DNA of 64,000 nt from Comamonadaceae bacterium (GTDB lineage Bacteria; Pseudomonadota; Gammaproteobacteria; Burkholderiales; Burkholderiaceae_C): NCBI GenBank assembly GCA_027488985.1, contig JAIYAR010000018.1:180202-244201 (forward strand), written 5' to 3'. The position numbers and the translations under genes were made by a program. Under the pieces are notes generated by a model that saw nothing but the letters and a program-made list of their open reading frames with translations, was not told where the DNA came from and made no database searches. Shown here piece after piece: positions 52,380 through 61,951 of the stretch (positions are counted from its first letter, which is position 1; the number at the start of each line of letters is the position of its first letter).

Positions 52380-53816
52380 CTATTCGATGGCTTTGCCCAT
52401 GTCCTCAACGACCTTCTTCGCGTCGCCGAACACCATCATGGTCTTGTCCATATAAAACAGCTCGTTATCCAGACCGGCATAACCCGCTGCCATAGAGCGC
52501 TTGTTCACGATGATGGTCTTGGCCTTGTAGGCCTCCAGAATCGGCATGCCGTAAATCGGGCTGCCCTTGGTGTGGGCTGCGGGGTTCACCACGTCGTTGG
52601 CACCTAGGATGATGGCCACATCTGCCTGGCCGAACTCGCCGTTGATGTCTTCCATTTCAAACACCTGGTCATAAGGCACTTCAGCTTCGGCCAGCAGCAC
52701 GTTCATGTGGCCGGGCATACGGCCCGCGACAGGGTGGATGGCGTACTTCACGGTGATGCCCTTCTCGGTGAGTTTGGCTGCCAGTTCCTTCACTGCGTGC
52801 TGTGCGCGGGCCACTGCCAGTCCGTAGCCGGGCACAATCACCACGGTTTCGGCATTACCCAGCACGAAGGCAGCATCATCCGCACTGCCGCTTTTGACAG
52901 TGCGTTGCACCGCAGCACCCGCCGGACCAGCAGAAGCATCGCCCCCGAAGCCGCCCAGAATCACATTGAAGAACGAGCGGTTCATCGCCTTGCACATGAT
53001 GTAACTCAAGATGGCGCCGCTGGACCCAACCAGGGAGCCGGCAATGATCAACATGCTGTTGTTCAAGCTGAAACCGATGCCCGCTGCCGCCCAGCCGGAG
53101 TAGCTGTTGAGCATGGACACCACCACGGGCATGTCCGCGCCGCCAATGGGGATGATGATGAGAACACCCATCACAAAACCCAACGCCAGAATCAAGGCGA
53201 AGTCCATGGGGCTCTGGGAATGCCAGAAGCCGAACACAAAGAAGACGGACGCCAGACCCAGCACCAGATTGAGCTTGTGCTGGCCGGGAAAGGTGACCGG
53301 TGCGCCTTGGAACAGGCGGAACTTGTATTTGCCGGACAACTTGCCAAAGGCAATCACCGAGCCGCTGAAGGTCACCGCACCGATGAAGGCACCGAGGGCC
53401 AGTTCAATGCGGTTGCCGCCGGGAATGGCGCCGCCTTTTTCGGTAATACTGAAGGCCCAAGGCTCGGCCACCGCAGCCACTGCGATGAACACGGCAGCCA
53501 AACCGATCATGCTATGCATGAAGGCGACCAGTTCGGGCATCTTGGTCATTTCCACCCGCTTAGCCATCAAGGTGCCGGCAGTGCCGCCGACCAGCAAGGC
53601 CCCCAGTACCCAGGCCATCCCGGTCATGCCATCCTGACCAAGCTGGCCAGCGAGTTTGAAAATCAGGGCACCAGTGGTGAAGACGGCCACCCCCATACCC
53701 ACCATACCGAAGACGTTGCCACGGATGGAGGTGGTGGGGTGTGAGAGTCCTTTGAGCGCTTGAATAAAGCAGACGCTAGCAAAGAGATACAACAGGGTGA
53801 CGAGGTTGAGGCTCAT
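52380..53816 (-). CDS. pntB: NAD(P) transhydrogenase beta subunit
   Basis: A 478-residue protein: nine membrane helices to about residue 270, then the NADP-binding domain III with VIVPGYGLAVARAQHAVKEL, IHPVAGRMPGHMNVLLAEAEVPYD and ANDVVNPAAHTKGSPIYGMPILEA. It couples proton entry to NADPH formation. The start at 53816 overlaps the pntAB stop by 4 bases. An upstream open frame to 54212 is a shadow of pntAB. Confidence 0.96.
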   Translation of the reverse strand: MSLNLVTLLYLFASVCFIQALKGLSHPTTSIRGNVFGMVGMGVAVFTTGALIFKLAGQLGQDGMTGMAWVLGALLVGGTAGTLMAKRVEMTKMPELVAFMHSMIGLAAVFIAVAAVAEPWAFSITEKGGAIPGGNRIELALGAFIGAVTFSGSVIAFGKLSGKYKFRLFQGAPVTFPGQHKLNLVLGLASVFFVFGFWHSQSPMDFALILALGFVMGVLIIIPIGGADMPVVVSMLNSYSGWAAAGIGFSLNNSMLIIAGSLVGSSGAILSYIMCKAMNRSFFNVILGGFGGDASAGPAGAAVQRTVKSGSADDAAFVLGNAETVVIVPGYGLAVARAQHAVKELAAKLTEKGITVKYAIHPVAGRMPGHMNVLLAEAEVPYDQVFEMEDINGEFGQADVAIILGANDVVNPAAHTKGSPIYGMPILEAYKAKTIIVNKRSMAAGYAGLDNELFYMDKTMMVFGDAKKVVEDMGKAIE

Positions 53817-54133
53817 TCTTTGGCTCCTGCGGTGGCGGCTTTCTTCTCTTTCTTCTTGAACATCTCCAGCATGCGGCGAGTCACCATGAATCCGCCGAAC
53901 ACATTGACAGCCGCCAAGGCTACGGCCAGTACGCCCATGGATTTGCCCAGGGTGGTTTCCGTCAACGCCGCGGCCAACATGGCACCCACGATAACGATGG
54001 CGGAAATAGCGTTGGTCACGGCCATCAAAGGCGTGTGCAGTGCAGGGGTCACGGTCCAGACCACGTGGTAACCCACGTAAATGGCCAGCACAAAGATGAT
54101 CAGGTTCAGGATGGTGGGGGAAACCATTTCCAT
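53813..54133 (-). CDS. pntAB: NAD(P) transhydrogenase alpha subunit, membrane part
   Basis: A 106-residue protein with three or four membrane helices, including IIFVLAIYVGYHVVWTVTPALHTPLMAVTNAISAIVIVGAM, diagnostic for the transmembrane half of PntA when split. The C-terminal KKKEKKAATAGAKE is charged. It overlaps pntB and lies 59 bases after pntAA. Confidence 0.94.
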   Translation of the reverse strand: MEMVSPTILNLIIFVLAIYVGYHVVWTVTPALHTPLMAVTNAISAIVIVGAMLAAALTETTLGKSMGVLAVALAAVNVFGGFMVTRRMLEMFKKKEKKAATAGAKE

Positions 54134-54192
54134 GGTGTCGCTCCTTCAATGAGGTGAGTAAATGGAGTGAAGCGTAAAAAAGAGTGCGCGGT

Positions 54193-55320
54193 TTATTTGC
54201 GACGCACTTCACCGCCCTGGGTCACCAGGCAGGCTGCCACGATGTCGTCTTCCAGGTCTACGTGCAAAGCACCTTCCTTGTTGATGATCAACTTCAGGAA
54301 GTCCAGCACGTTGCGCGCATAGAGAGACGAAGCATCCGCTGCTACCAGCGCTGGCAGGTTGGTTTCGCCAATCAGGGTGACGCCATGTTTGACCACGGTT
54401 TTGTCGGCTTCGGACAGCGGGCAGTTGCCACCACCGTTCGGGCCCTTGCCCGCAGCAATATCCACAATCACCGAACCGGGTTTCATGGACTTGACCATGT
54501 CTTCGGTAATCAGGGTGGGGGCTGCGCGACCGGGGATCAGCGCGGTGCTGATGACCACATCGGCCTGCGCCACGCGCTTGGCAACCTCTGCCTTCTGGCG
54601 GTCCAGCCAGCTTTGGGGCATAGGCTTGGCGTAGCCGCCCACGCCGACTGCGGCTTCTTTTTCTTCATCTGTCTCGTAAGGGACGTCGATGAACTTGGCC
54701 CCGAGGGATTCGACCTGTTCTTTGACACTGGGGCGTACATCTGAGGCTTCAATCACTGCACCCAAGCGCTTGGCAGTGGCGATGGCCTGCAAACCGGCCA
54801 CGCCGACGCCAAGGATGACGACCCGCGCCGCTTTGACGGTACCTGCCGCTGTCATCAACATGGGGAAGAAGCGTTGGTATTTGTCAGCGGCCATCATCAC
54901 GGCCTTGTAGCCGGCAATATTGGCCTGGCTGGAGAGCACGTCCATGCTTTGCGCGCGGGTGGTGCGGGGCGCAGCTTCCAAGGCATAGGCATTGAGCTTG
55001 GCAGCCGCCAGGCGCTGCAGGCCCTCTACATCAAACGGATTGAGCATGCCCACCAGCGTGGCGCCGGGCGCCATGAGTGCGGCTTCCGCATCTACCGGTG
55101 TGCGAACCTTGAGCACTAACTCGCTGCCAAAGGCACCTGCTGCATCGGTGATTTCAGCACCTGCGGCGACATAGGCCTCATCGGTGACACTGGCAGCGAT
55201 GCCGGCACCGGTTTGAACACGCACCGTGTGCCCTTGGGATTTCAGTTTTTTGACTGTCTCCGGGGTCACGGCAACTCGGGTCTCTCCCGCCAGGGTTTCA
55301 GCGGGTACGCCTATGTGCAT
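54193..55320 (-). CDS. pntAA: NAD(P) transhydrogenase alpha subunit, NAD-binding part
   Basis: A 375-residue soluble subunit starting MHIGVPAETLAGETRVAVTPE. The alanine dehydrogenase-like fold has RVVILGVGVAGLQAIATAKRLGAVIEASDVRP as the NAD site, and PGSVIVDIAAGKGPNGGGNCPLSEADKT near the C-terminus. First gene of the pntAA-pntAB-pntB operon, divergent from nudJ. The three-gene layout is the ordinary one outside enterobacteria. Confidence 0.96.
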   Translation of the reverse strand: MHIGVPAETLAGETRVAVTPETVKKLKSQGHTVRVQTGAGIAASVTDEAYVAAGAEITDAAGAFGSELVLKVRTPVDAEAALMAPGATLVGMLNPFDVEGLQRLAAAKLNAYALEAAPRTTRAQSMDVLSSQANIAGYKAVMMAADKYQRFFPMLMTAAGTVKAARVVILGVGVAGLQAIATAKRLGAVIEASDVRPSVKEQVESLGAKFIDVPYETDEEKEAAVGVGGYAKPMPQSWLDRQKAEVAKRVAQADVVISTALIPGRAAPTLITEDMVKSMKPGSVIVDIAAGKGPNGGGNCPLSEADKTVVKHGVTLIGETNLPALVAADASSLYARNVLDFLKLIINKEGALHVDLEDDIVAACLVTQGGEVRRK

Positions 55321-55443
55321 GGGGCACTCCTATAGAGTTGGAATTCAAGCTGTCTGTTAGCTTACATGAGTTTCCATGCATTCCGTAAGGCTAAAGTGGC
55401 GGCTTTCGGCAAAGACTTTTGCGCCAATTACACATAATCAACC

Positions 55444-55947
55444 ATGACCGAACGATGGAAACCCAGCGTTACCGTAGCTGCAGTGGTGGAGCAAGACGGC
55501 AAGTTCCTGCTGGTGGAGGAGCACACACAGGAAGGTTTGCGGCTTAACAACCCGGCGGGCCACTTGGACCCCGGCGAGTCGCCAGCTCAAGGTTGTGCCA
55601 GGGAAGTGCTGGAAGAAACCGCCTACCCCTTCGTGCCCACGGCACTGGTGGGCATTTACCTGTCGCGGTTTGTCAGAGAGCGCCCTACCGGCCCGGATGA
55701 CATCACCTACCTCCGGTTCGCATTTTGCGGCACCGTGGGTCAAGTAGTTGCGGGGTGGGTGTTGGACCACGGCATTGTCCGGGCCGTCTGGCTGACACCG
55801 GAAGAAATTCGTGCCAGTCAGGACCGGCATCGCAGCCCCTTGCTCTTGCAATGCATAGAGGACTATCTGCGCGGTCAGCGCTACCCCCTGGAGGTAATTC
55901 AAACTGATTTGAGCGTCTGGGCTCCTTGGAACTTGCTACAAAAATAG
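55444..55947 (+). CDS. nudJ: NUDIX hydrolase, NudJ-like
   Basis: A 167-residue phosphatase with the Nudix box GHLDPGESPAQGCAREVLEETA (near residues 39-60). SVTVAAVVEQDGKFLLVEE precedes it. NudJ proteins act on nucleoside tri- and diphosphates and HMP-PP. It lies just upstream of mnmA, as in E. coli. Its last codons and TAG stop are encoded in a dispersed repeat, which fills the gap to mnmA. Confidence 0.88.
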   Translation: MTERWKPSVTVAAVVEQDGKFLLVEEHTQEGLRLNNPAGHLDPGESPAQGCAREVLEETAYPFVPTALVGIYLSRFVRERPTGPDDITYLRFAFCGTVGQVVAGWVLDHGIVRAVWLTPEEIRASQDRHRSPLLLQCIEDYLRGQRYPLEVIQTDLSVWAPWNLLQK

Positions 55948-55990
55948 TAGCTATCCGCGCTTAATCCATAAGCGCATATCGCCAATTCAC
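55935..55990 (+). repeat. Dispersed repeat family A, copy spanning the nudJ stop
   Basis: gctacaaaaatagtagctat, ccgcgcttaatccataagcg, catatcgccaatt. The nudJ stop TAG lies within its first 15 bases. The right part is more diverged than in other copies. Confidence 0.6.
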
Positions 55991-56031
55991 CTCTGAATGC
56001 CGGCATTTGGTCCTACGACTAAAATCAGGCG

Positions 56032-57156
56032 ATGAGCAAGCAACGTATCGTGGTCGGCCTGAGCGGAGGCGTAGATTCAGCAGTCACCGCCCATCTATTG
56101 AAACAACAGGGCCATGAGGTGATCGGCATCTTCATGAAGAACTGGGAAGATGACGACGACAGCGAATACTGCTCCTCCAACATCGACTTCGTCGATGCCG
56201 CGGCCGTAGCCGACGTGCTGGGGATTGAAATCGAGCATGTCAACTTTGCGGCCGAATACCGTGATCGTGTCTTTGCGGAGTTCCTGCACGAATACCAAGC
56301 AGGCCGCACCCCGAACCCGGACATCCTCTGCAATGCGGAAATCAAGTTCAAGGCATTTCTGGACCACGCCATGCGACTGGGTGCCGAGAAAATAGCCACC
56401 GGTCACTACGCCAGAGTGCGCTTGAACGACGGGACTGGAAAGCACGAACTACTCAAAGGCCTGGATCCTGCCAAAGATCAAAGCTACTTTCTGCACCGGT
56501 TGAACCAAGCCCAACTATCCAAAACGCTCTTCCCTGTGGGAGAGCTCCATAAAACCGAAGTGCGCCGTATCGCCGACGAAATCGGTCTGCCGAATGCCAA
56601 AAAGAAAGATTCCACTGGAATTTGTTTTATCGGCGAACGTCCATTCCGCGAGTTTTTGAACAGGTACATCTCCAAGGAGCCCGGGCCGATCAAGAACCCC
56701 AAGGGCCACACCATCGGTGAGCATGTCGGATTGTCCTTCTACACGCTGGGGCAGCGCCAGGGTCTGGGCATTGGCGGCATCAAAGCCAAAGGCGCCCAGC
56801 GAGGTGGCGGTGAACACACCCCGTGGTTTGTAGCGCGCAAAGATTTGCCTAACAACACGCTATGGGTGGTGCAAGGGCATGACCACCCTTGGCTGCAATC
56901 CGAACGCTTGGAGGCCTTGAACGCTTCCTGGGTCAGCGGAGAGGCACCTATGCCTATTGCTGCTGCCGCGAAAACCCGGTACCGCCAAACCGACGCGCCC
57001 TGCGGGTTTGAACCTGTGGGCTTAAACAATTTTGCTTTGCAGTTCCCCGAGGCCCAATGGGCGGTTACACCCGGCCAATCCGCGGTCCTTTATGACGGTG
57101 ATGTGTGCCTGGGTGGCGGGATCATCCACCGCGCATCTGCGCTTCCGGACAGCTGA
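56032..57156 (+). CDS. mnmA: tRNA-specific 2-thiouridylase
   Basis: A 374-residue enzyme that thiolates U34 of tRNA-Lys, -Glu and -Gln. The PP-loop is [17 protein letters not shown] at residues 7-23. The two catalytic cysteines are in [14 protein letters not shown] and [10 protein letters not shown]. The family ending [23 protein letters not shown] is complete. It is encoded after nudJ on the same strand; the T1SS genes follow after a 132-base gap. Confidence 0.97.
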   Translation: MSKQRIVVGLSGGVDSAVTAHLLKQQGHEVIGIFMKNWEDDDDSEYCSSNIDFVDAAAVADVLGIEIEHVNFAAEYRDRVFAEFLHEYQAGRTPNPDILCNAEIKFKAFLDHAMRLGAEKIATGHYARVRLNDGTGKHELLKGLDPAKDQSYFLHRLNQAQLSKTLFPVGELHKTEVRRIADEIGLPNAKKKDSTGICFIGERPFREFLNRYISKEPGPIKNPKGHTIGEHVGLSFYTLGQRQGLGIGGIKAKGAQRGGGEHTPWFVARKDLPNNTLWVVQGHDHPWLQSERLEALNASWVSGEAPMPIAAAAKTRYRQTDAPCGFEPVGLNNFALQFPEAQWAVTPGQSAVLYDGDVCLGGGIIHRASALPDS

Positions 57157-57288
57157 ACTACGCAATTACAACAAATATTCATGGAAAACATGGCATTTTT
57201 GGCACCTTGTTTTCACCATGCGATGCTAGCATTCAAAGCCATCGGGGTGGCACAGCCAACCCAATGTCTCATTTGAAAGCGGCCTGCC

Positions 57289-57612
57289 ATGTTCCATGTG
57301 TTGCGTAACGAGGATGGATCGATTGCCTCCCTGTCCCGCGCGGAGAGACCTGGCGGTGAGCTTTTGGCCGACGAGCATCCAGACATTCTTGCCTTTCTCG
57401 GTGAGACCACAGGCCGGAGCGGTTTTGGAGAGGCAGATGCCGAGTTCGTGCGGGTGCTGGAAGACTTGATAGATACCTTGATCATCAAAAACGTGATTCG
57501 GCACACCGATCTGCCTGTGGCAGCCCAACAAAAAATCAGCAAACGCAAAGGGTTGCGCAACCGTATGCACGGCGCGCTCAATCTGCTGGGTGGCGATCAA
57601 TCCATTCTTTAA
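57289..57612 (+). CDS. Small uncharacterised protein leading the type I secretion genes
   Basis: A 107-residue soluble protein starting MFHVLRNEDGSIASLSR, with acidic FGEADAEFVRVLEDLIDTLI and a basic C-terminus QQKISKRKGLRNRMHGALNLLGG. Relatives in Burkholderiales often carry the name 'tryptophan synthase subunit beta-like', without resemblance to TrpB that I can see. Its TAA is followed directly by the ATG of the ABC gene, so it is translated from the same message and may assist adhesin export or its control. Confidence 0.75.
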   Translation: MFHVLRNEDGSIASLSRAERPGGELLADEHPDILAFLGETTGRSGFGEADAEFVRVLEDLIDTLIIKNVIRHTDLPVAAQQKISKRKGLRNRMHGALNLLGGDQSIL

Positions 57613-59799
57613 ATGACAGTCACCTTGCCATCTTCAGGACCCGCCAGCGCGAAGCCATCCAATTGGCGGATCGGTGAACACGGTACGCATTTCGACCCCT
57701 TGCTGGATAGCTTGGTCTCGATCTCCCGCGTGTACGGCATCTCCACCACCCAGGAATCCCTGTCTGCCGGGCTACCCCTGGAAAACAACCTGATTACCCC
57801 GGCCCTGTTGCCACGCGCAGCTGCCAGGGCCGGACTGACCGCCCGTCTGGCAAGGCGAAAGCTCACGGATTTGCGGCCCGGTTTGTTGCCCGTTATTTTG
57901 CTGTTGCAGGACAAGCAAGCGTGCCTGCTGCTGGAGTGGACCGAAGACGGTCAAGCGCGTGTGCGGTTCCCGGAAAGTGGCGAGTCGGGTGACCTCATCA
58001 GCAAAGAGGCCCTGGAGTCCTTGTTTGCCGGTGTCGTCTTTTTTGTCCGTCCTGTATTCAAGTTCGATCCACGCACACCGGCGACTGGCGAACTGAAGTC
58101 CAAACACTGGTTTTGGAGTGTCGTCTTTCAAAACTGGCGTCTTTACAGGGACAGTCTGATCGCCGCCCTGCTGATCAATATTTTTGCGCTGGCCATGCCG
58201 ATGTTTTCCATGACGGTTTATGACCGTGTGGTCCCCAACAGGGCAGAGGAAACGCTGTGGGTCCTGGCCATCGGTGTGATGCTGATGATGGTCTTTGACA
58301 CGGTGCTGCGCACCATGCGTGCCTATATTCTGGATACAGCAGGCAAGCGGATTGATGTGACCTTGTCCGCCCGCATCATGGAACGCGTACTGGGTCTCAA
58401 GATGTCAGACCGCCCCGCCTCCGTTGGATCATTTGCAGCGAACCTGCGGGCATTTGAGTCTGTCAGGGACTTTGTTGCCTCTGCGACCATCACCGCCCTG
58501 GTAGACCTGCCGTTCGTATTGGTGTTTTTTCTGGCGTTGATCTGGATTTCACCTTGGCTGGCTCTTCCGCCTCTGGTGTGTATTGTGTTGCTGCTGGGAG
58601 TATCACTCGTCACACAACGCAAGATGCAAGAGTTGGTTGAGGTTTCGCAACGCGCAACATCACAACGCAATGCCACTTTGGTGGAAAGCCTGGTAGGCAT
58701 AGAGACCATCAAATTTATGGTGGCTGAAAGCAGCTTTCAACGTAAATGGGAACAAAGCACCATCTTCCTGGCGCAAACAGGTACCCAACTGAAGTTGCTC
58801 TCCAACGGCACCATGAACTTCGCTCAAGCCATGCAGCAACTGGTGTCTGTTACCAGCGTCATCGTCGGGGTGTATCTGCTCATGGTCAATCAGATCAGCA
58901 TGGGCGCCATCATCGCGGCGTCAATGCTCGCAGGGCGAGCCATGGCGCCATTCGGCCAAGTGGCCGGCTTGCTTTTGCAATACCACAGTGCCAAAAGCGG
59001 CCTGGCCTCGGTAGACATCCACATGAAGCAGGAACCGGAGCGATCGGAGGAAACCGCCTATCTGCACCGCGCAGGTTTTCAGGGAACCATAGAGTTCAAG
59101 AACGTCAGCTTTACCTATCCAGGCCAGCAGCAAGCCGTGCTCAGCAAGGTGTCGTTCAAAATCCATGCAGGAGAAAAAGTGGCGTTTATCGGGCGCGTCG
59201 GCTCCGGCAAGTCCACCATCCAACGCTTGATACTCGGCTTGCACCAACCGACCGAAGGTGCCATCCTGATCGATGGCATTGACTCGCGTCAGATTGACCC
59301 GGCCGAATTACGTCGTGCTGCCGGCTTTGTGTCTCAGGACGTTAGTCTTTTTTACGGAACCCTGAAGGAGAACATTGCGCTGGGAGCCCCTTTCGCGGAT
59401 GACCAGGACATACTGGCTGCAGCGGACATAGCTGGCGTCTCTGAATTTGCGAACCGCCATCCCAAGGGCTTCGACATGACGATCGGGGAACGTGGAGAGT
59501 CCTTGTCAGGCGGGCAACGACAGGCTGTAGGTATCGCCCGTGCGGTTCTGAATGACTCATCCATGCTCCTCTTGGATGAACCGAGCAGTGCCATGGACCA
59601 CCAAAGCGAAGATGCACTCAAGAGCAGGTTACGGCGCTTTGCGACCGGCAAAACCATGATCCTGGTCACGCACCGGACCTCGCTGCTGGAGCTGATTGAC
59701 CGATTAATCGTGATAGATAACGGACAGATCGTGGCGGATGGCCCCAAAGCGCAAGTTGTTGAGGCGCTGCAAAGTGGCCGGATCGGGAGGGCCTCCTGA
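57613..59799 (+). CDS. Type I secretion ABC transporter with degenerate C39-like domain (LapB-like)
   Basis: A 728-residue inner-membrane ABC exporter. Residues 1-150 form a C39-like domain with no catalytic cysteine in the expected place (HFDPLLDSLVSISRVYGI), so it should hold, not cut, the substrate. The transmembrane domain is about 170-440. The ATPase domain has Walker A IGRVGSGKST, signature SLSGGQRQAVGIARA and Walker B LLLDEPSSAMD. It matches the LapB/RTX-adhesin exporters. Overlaps the HlyD gene by one base (TGATG). Confidence 0.93.
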   Translation: MTVTLPSSGPASAKPSNWRIGEHGTHFDPLLDSLVSISRVYGISTTQESLSAGLPLENNLITPALLPRAAARAGLTARLARRKLTDLRPGLLPVILLLQDKQACLLLEWTEDGQARVRFPESGESGDLISKEALESLFAGVVFFVRPVFKFDPRTPATGELKSKHWFWSVVFQNWRLYRDSLIAALLINIFALAMPMFSMTVYDRVVPNRAEETLWVLAIGVMLMMVFDTVLRTMRAYILDTAGKRIDVTLSARIMERVLGLKMSDRPASVGSFAANLRAFESVRDFVASATITALVDLPFVLVFFLALIWISPWLALPPLVCIVLLLGVSLVTQRKMQELVEVSQRATSQRNATLVESLVGIETIKFMVAESSFQRKWEQSTIFLAQTGTQLKLLSNGTMNFAQAMQQLVSVTSVIVGVYLLMVNQISMGAIIAASMLAGRAMAPFGQVAGLLLQYHSAKSGLASVDIHMKQEPERSEETAYLHRAGFQGTIEFKNVSFTYPGQQQAVLSKVSFKIHAGEKVAFIGRVGSGKSTIQRLILGLHQPTEGAILIDGIDSRQIDPAELRRAAGFVSQDVSLFYGTLKENIALGAPFADDQDILAAADIAGVSEFANRHPKGFDMTIGERGESLSGGQRQAVGIARAVLNDSSMLLLDEPSSAMDHQSEDALKSRLRRFATGKTMILVTHRTSLLELIDRLIVIDNGQIVADGPKAQVVEALQSGRIGRAS

Positions 59800-61217
59800 T
59801 GACTCCGCCTGATGCACAAGCAACAACGCCGACGCCCAAAGTATGGGAAAAAATGTACGCCGCGAGCTCGCGGGCCTTGGACAAGCTGATGCTCGCCGTA
59901 ATGGGTAAGCAGAAAGAACTGGACAGTGATTTCGACGCCAATGCAGACTGGGCCATCGCAGAGCAAACCCCACAGGGTGCCAGGATTCTCGTCTGGCTAA
60001 GTGCCCTCGCTGTGCTGGTGCTTTTGCTCTGGTCTGCTTTTGCGGAGTTGGACGAGGTAACGCGAGGCGAAGGCAAGGTCATTCCGTCACGCCAGATTCA
60101 GATCCTGCAAAGCTTGGACGGCGGCATTGTTTCGGAAATATTGGCGCGCGAAGGCCAGGTAGTAAAAACTGGCGACTTGCTTCTCAAGGTCGACCCCACC
60201 CGAATGGTTTCCTCCCTTCGGGAGAACCAGTCCCAATACCTGTCATTGCTGGCTAAAGCAGCCCGACTCCGGGCGTTAGCGGAAGGATCCCGCTTTGTGC
60301 CCCCTGAAGAAGTACTGAAGCAGGCTCCGGAAATCGTTGAACAGGAGCGCGCCTTGTATGAGTCCCGCCGCGCGGAACTGGATGCGACAGTAGGTGTAGC
60401 ACGCCAGCAGTCTTCACAACGCTCCCAAGAGTTAATCTCGGTGAGGGCCCGCCGCGAACAAGCGACGCAGAGCTACACCTTAACGGCGAAAGAGCTGGAG
60501 CTGACCCGCCCCTTGGTCAAAACCGGGGCAGTATCTGATGTGGAGCTTTTGCGCTTGGAGCGCGATGTGGCCCGCTATCGTGGGGAGCGTGACAGCGCGA
60601 ATTCCGATATTCCGAGGCTGGAGTCCGCGGTTGCTGAATCGAACCGCAAGATTCAGGAGGTGGAACTTACTTTCAGGAATATTGCCCGCTCTGAATTGAG
60701 TGAAACCAATGCCAAATTGAACGCCTTGTCGGAGGGCAGTACGGCCTTGGAAGATCGTGTGAAACAAACTGAAATCCGGTCGCCAGTCAATGGCACTGTG
60801 AAACAGTTGCGGGTTAACACAGTCGGTGGCGTGGTGCAGCCCGGAAAAGACCTGATCGAATTGGTTCCTTCTGACGACGCACTTTTGCTGGAAGCACGCG
60901 TTTTGCCACGGGATATCGCATTCTTGCGTCCTGGCCAGAAAGCCCTGGTCAAGTTCACCGCTTATGACTTTGCGGTTTACGGAGGTCTGGAAGCCACCTT
61001 GGAACAGATAGGTGCAGACAGTGTTGTCGACGAAAAAGGAAACGCGTTCTTTGTGGTCCGCGTGAGAACACTTTCCACCACGATAGGTCAACAAAAGCTA
61101 CCCATCATTCCAGGCATGGTGGCAGAAGTAGACATTCTGACGGGCAAGAAATCAGTGCTGGCTTACCTGATGAAGCCGATCTTGCGCGCAAAATCGAAGG
61201 CATTGTCAGAACGATGA
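59799..61217 (+). CDS. HlyD family type I secretion adaptor (LapC-like)
   Basis: A 472-residue membrane-fusion protein. A cytosolic N-terminus of about 65 residues is followed by a single helix ILVWLSALAVLVLLLWSAF. A lipoyl-like strand (GGIVSEILAREGQVVKTGDLLLKVDPT), a long coiled-coil hairpin (about 130-310) and a beta-barrel close (RSPVNGTVKQLRVNTVGGVVQPGKDLIELVP) complete the layout. It bridges the ABC protein with an outer-membrane TolC-like partner, not in the window. Overlaps the next gene by 4 bases. Confidence 0.94.
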   Translation: MTPPDAQATTPTPKVWEKMYAASSRALDKLMLAVMGKQKELDSDFDANADWAIAEQTPQGARILVWLSALAVLVLLLWSAFAELDEVTRGEGKVIPSRQIQILQSLDGGIVSEILAREGQVVKTGDLLLKVDPTRMVSSLRENQSQYLSLLAKAARLRALAEGSRFVPPEEVLKQAPEIVEQERALYESRRAELDATVGVARQQSSQRSQELISVRARREQATQSYTLTAKELELTRPLVKTGAVSDVELLRLERDVARYRGERDSANSDIPRLESAVAESNRKIQEVELTFRNIARSELSETNAKLNALSEGSTALEDRVKQTEIRSPVNGTVKQLRVNTVGGVVQPGKDLIELVPSDDALLLEARVLPRDIAFLRPGQKALVKFTAYDFAVYGGLEATLEQIGADSVVDEKGNAFFVVRVRTLSTTIGQQKLPIIPGMVAEVDILTGKKSVLAYLMKPILRAKSKALSER

Positions 61218-61852
61218 GAAGGAATCATGCCCCGTTACTGGTTAGCAAAGACAAAGGGCTCTTGAAACATTGGCGGGACGCGCTGAAGATCAGGTCAGCC
61301 ATCGAATTGGAAAGCTTTGCTGCACTCAAACAACTTGCCCGGCGCAGCGGCGATGTGGTTTGGCTGGATCTGAAGGTAGGTGACGTGCCCTCTTGGGGAG
61401 CTGTCGAATGGAAAGATTTGCTGCATGGCAAGCAAATGCGAATCGTCGCTGCGAGCTCTTACCCGAAAGATGAGGAAGCGATTTCTGCATTGGACCAAGG
61501 CTGCGCGGGATATTGCCATGCGTTCTCAGACCCCGAAACTCTTCTACAAGTGCACCAGGTCACCAAGGCGGGGCATGTCTGGATCGGCCAGCACCTGATG
61601 CAGCAATTGATTCAAACTGCAAACCGAGCAAAGCCCATTCCCATCAAGACGGAATCATCCTGGGACACCGGACTCACCGCCCGGGAACGCGAAGTGGCCA
61701 GTTTGGCGGCTCACGGCGCATCCAATCTTGCGATCGCAGAGCAATGTGACATCACAGAACGGACAGTCAAAGCACATCTGAGTGCCGTTTTCGAGAAGCT
61801 GGGCGTGGCAGACCGATTGCAGCTCGCATTGAAAGTACACGGAATACAGTAA
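61214..61852 (+). CDS. LuxR-family response regulator-like protein
   Basis: A 212-residue protein. The N-terminal 120 residues resemble a receiver domain with D52 in VVWLDLKVGD at the phosphorylation position. The acidic pair that binds Mg2+ in receivers is absent (LLVSKDKG), so phosphorylation is uncertain. The C-terminal LuxR helix-turn-helix is complete: LTAREREVASLAAHGASNLAIAEQCDITERTVKAHLSAVFEKLGV. It is translationally coupled to the HlyD gene and precedes the adhesin by 99 bases, so it probably controls the adhesin. Confidence 0.85.
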   Translation: MRRNHAPLLVSKDKGLLKHWRDALKIRSAIELESFAALKQLARRSGDVVWLDLKVGDVPSWGAVEWKDLLHGKQMRIVAASSYPKDEEAISALDQGCAGYCHAFSDPETLLQVHQVTKAGHVWIGQHLMQQLIQTANRAKPIPIKTESSWDTGLTAREREVASLAAHGASNLAIAEQCDITERTVKAHLSAVFEKLGVADRLQLALKVHGIQ

Positions 61853-61919
61853 TCGGTAATCCGTCACACAACCTGTACTTGAGGCCAATAGGCGAAAGGC
61901 ATGTAAATCACTACATTGA

Positions 61920-61936
61920 TCAGCTAGTTTTGCTGA
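61920..61936. promoter_or_regulatory. Inverted repeat upstream of the adhesin gene
   Basis: TCAGC-TAGTTTT-GCTGA within the 99-base gap 61853-61951, 16 bases before the adhesin ATG. A candidate site for the LuxR-type regulator or an RNA hairpin near the ribosome site (GGAG at about 61940). Confidence 0.35.
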
Positions 61937-61951
61937 CTCTGGAGTTTTTAC

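Noticed and set aside
57200-57215. Sigma-54-like TGGCAC-N5-TTTCA before the secretion operon
   Set aside because: The -12 element lacks the required GC, and no enhancer-binding regulator is nearby. Not supported enough to annotate.
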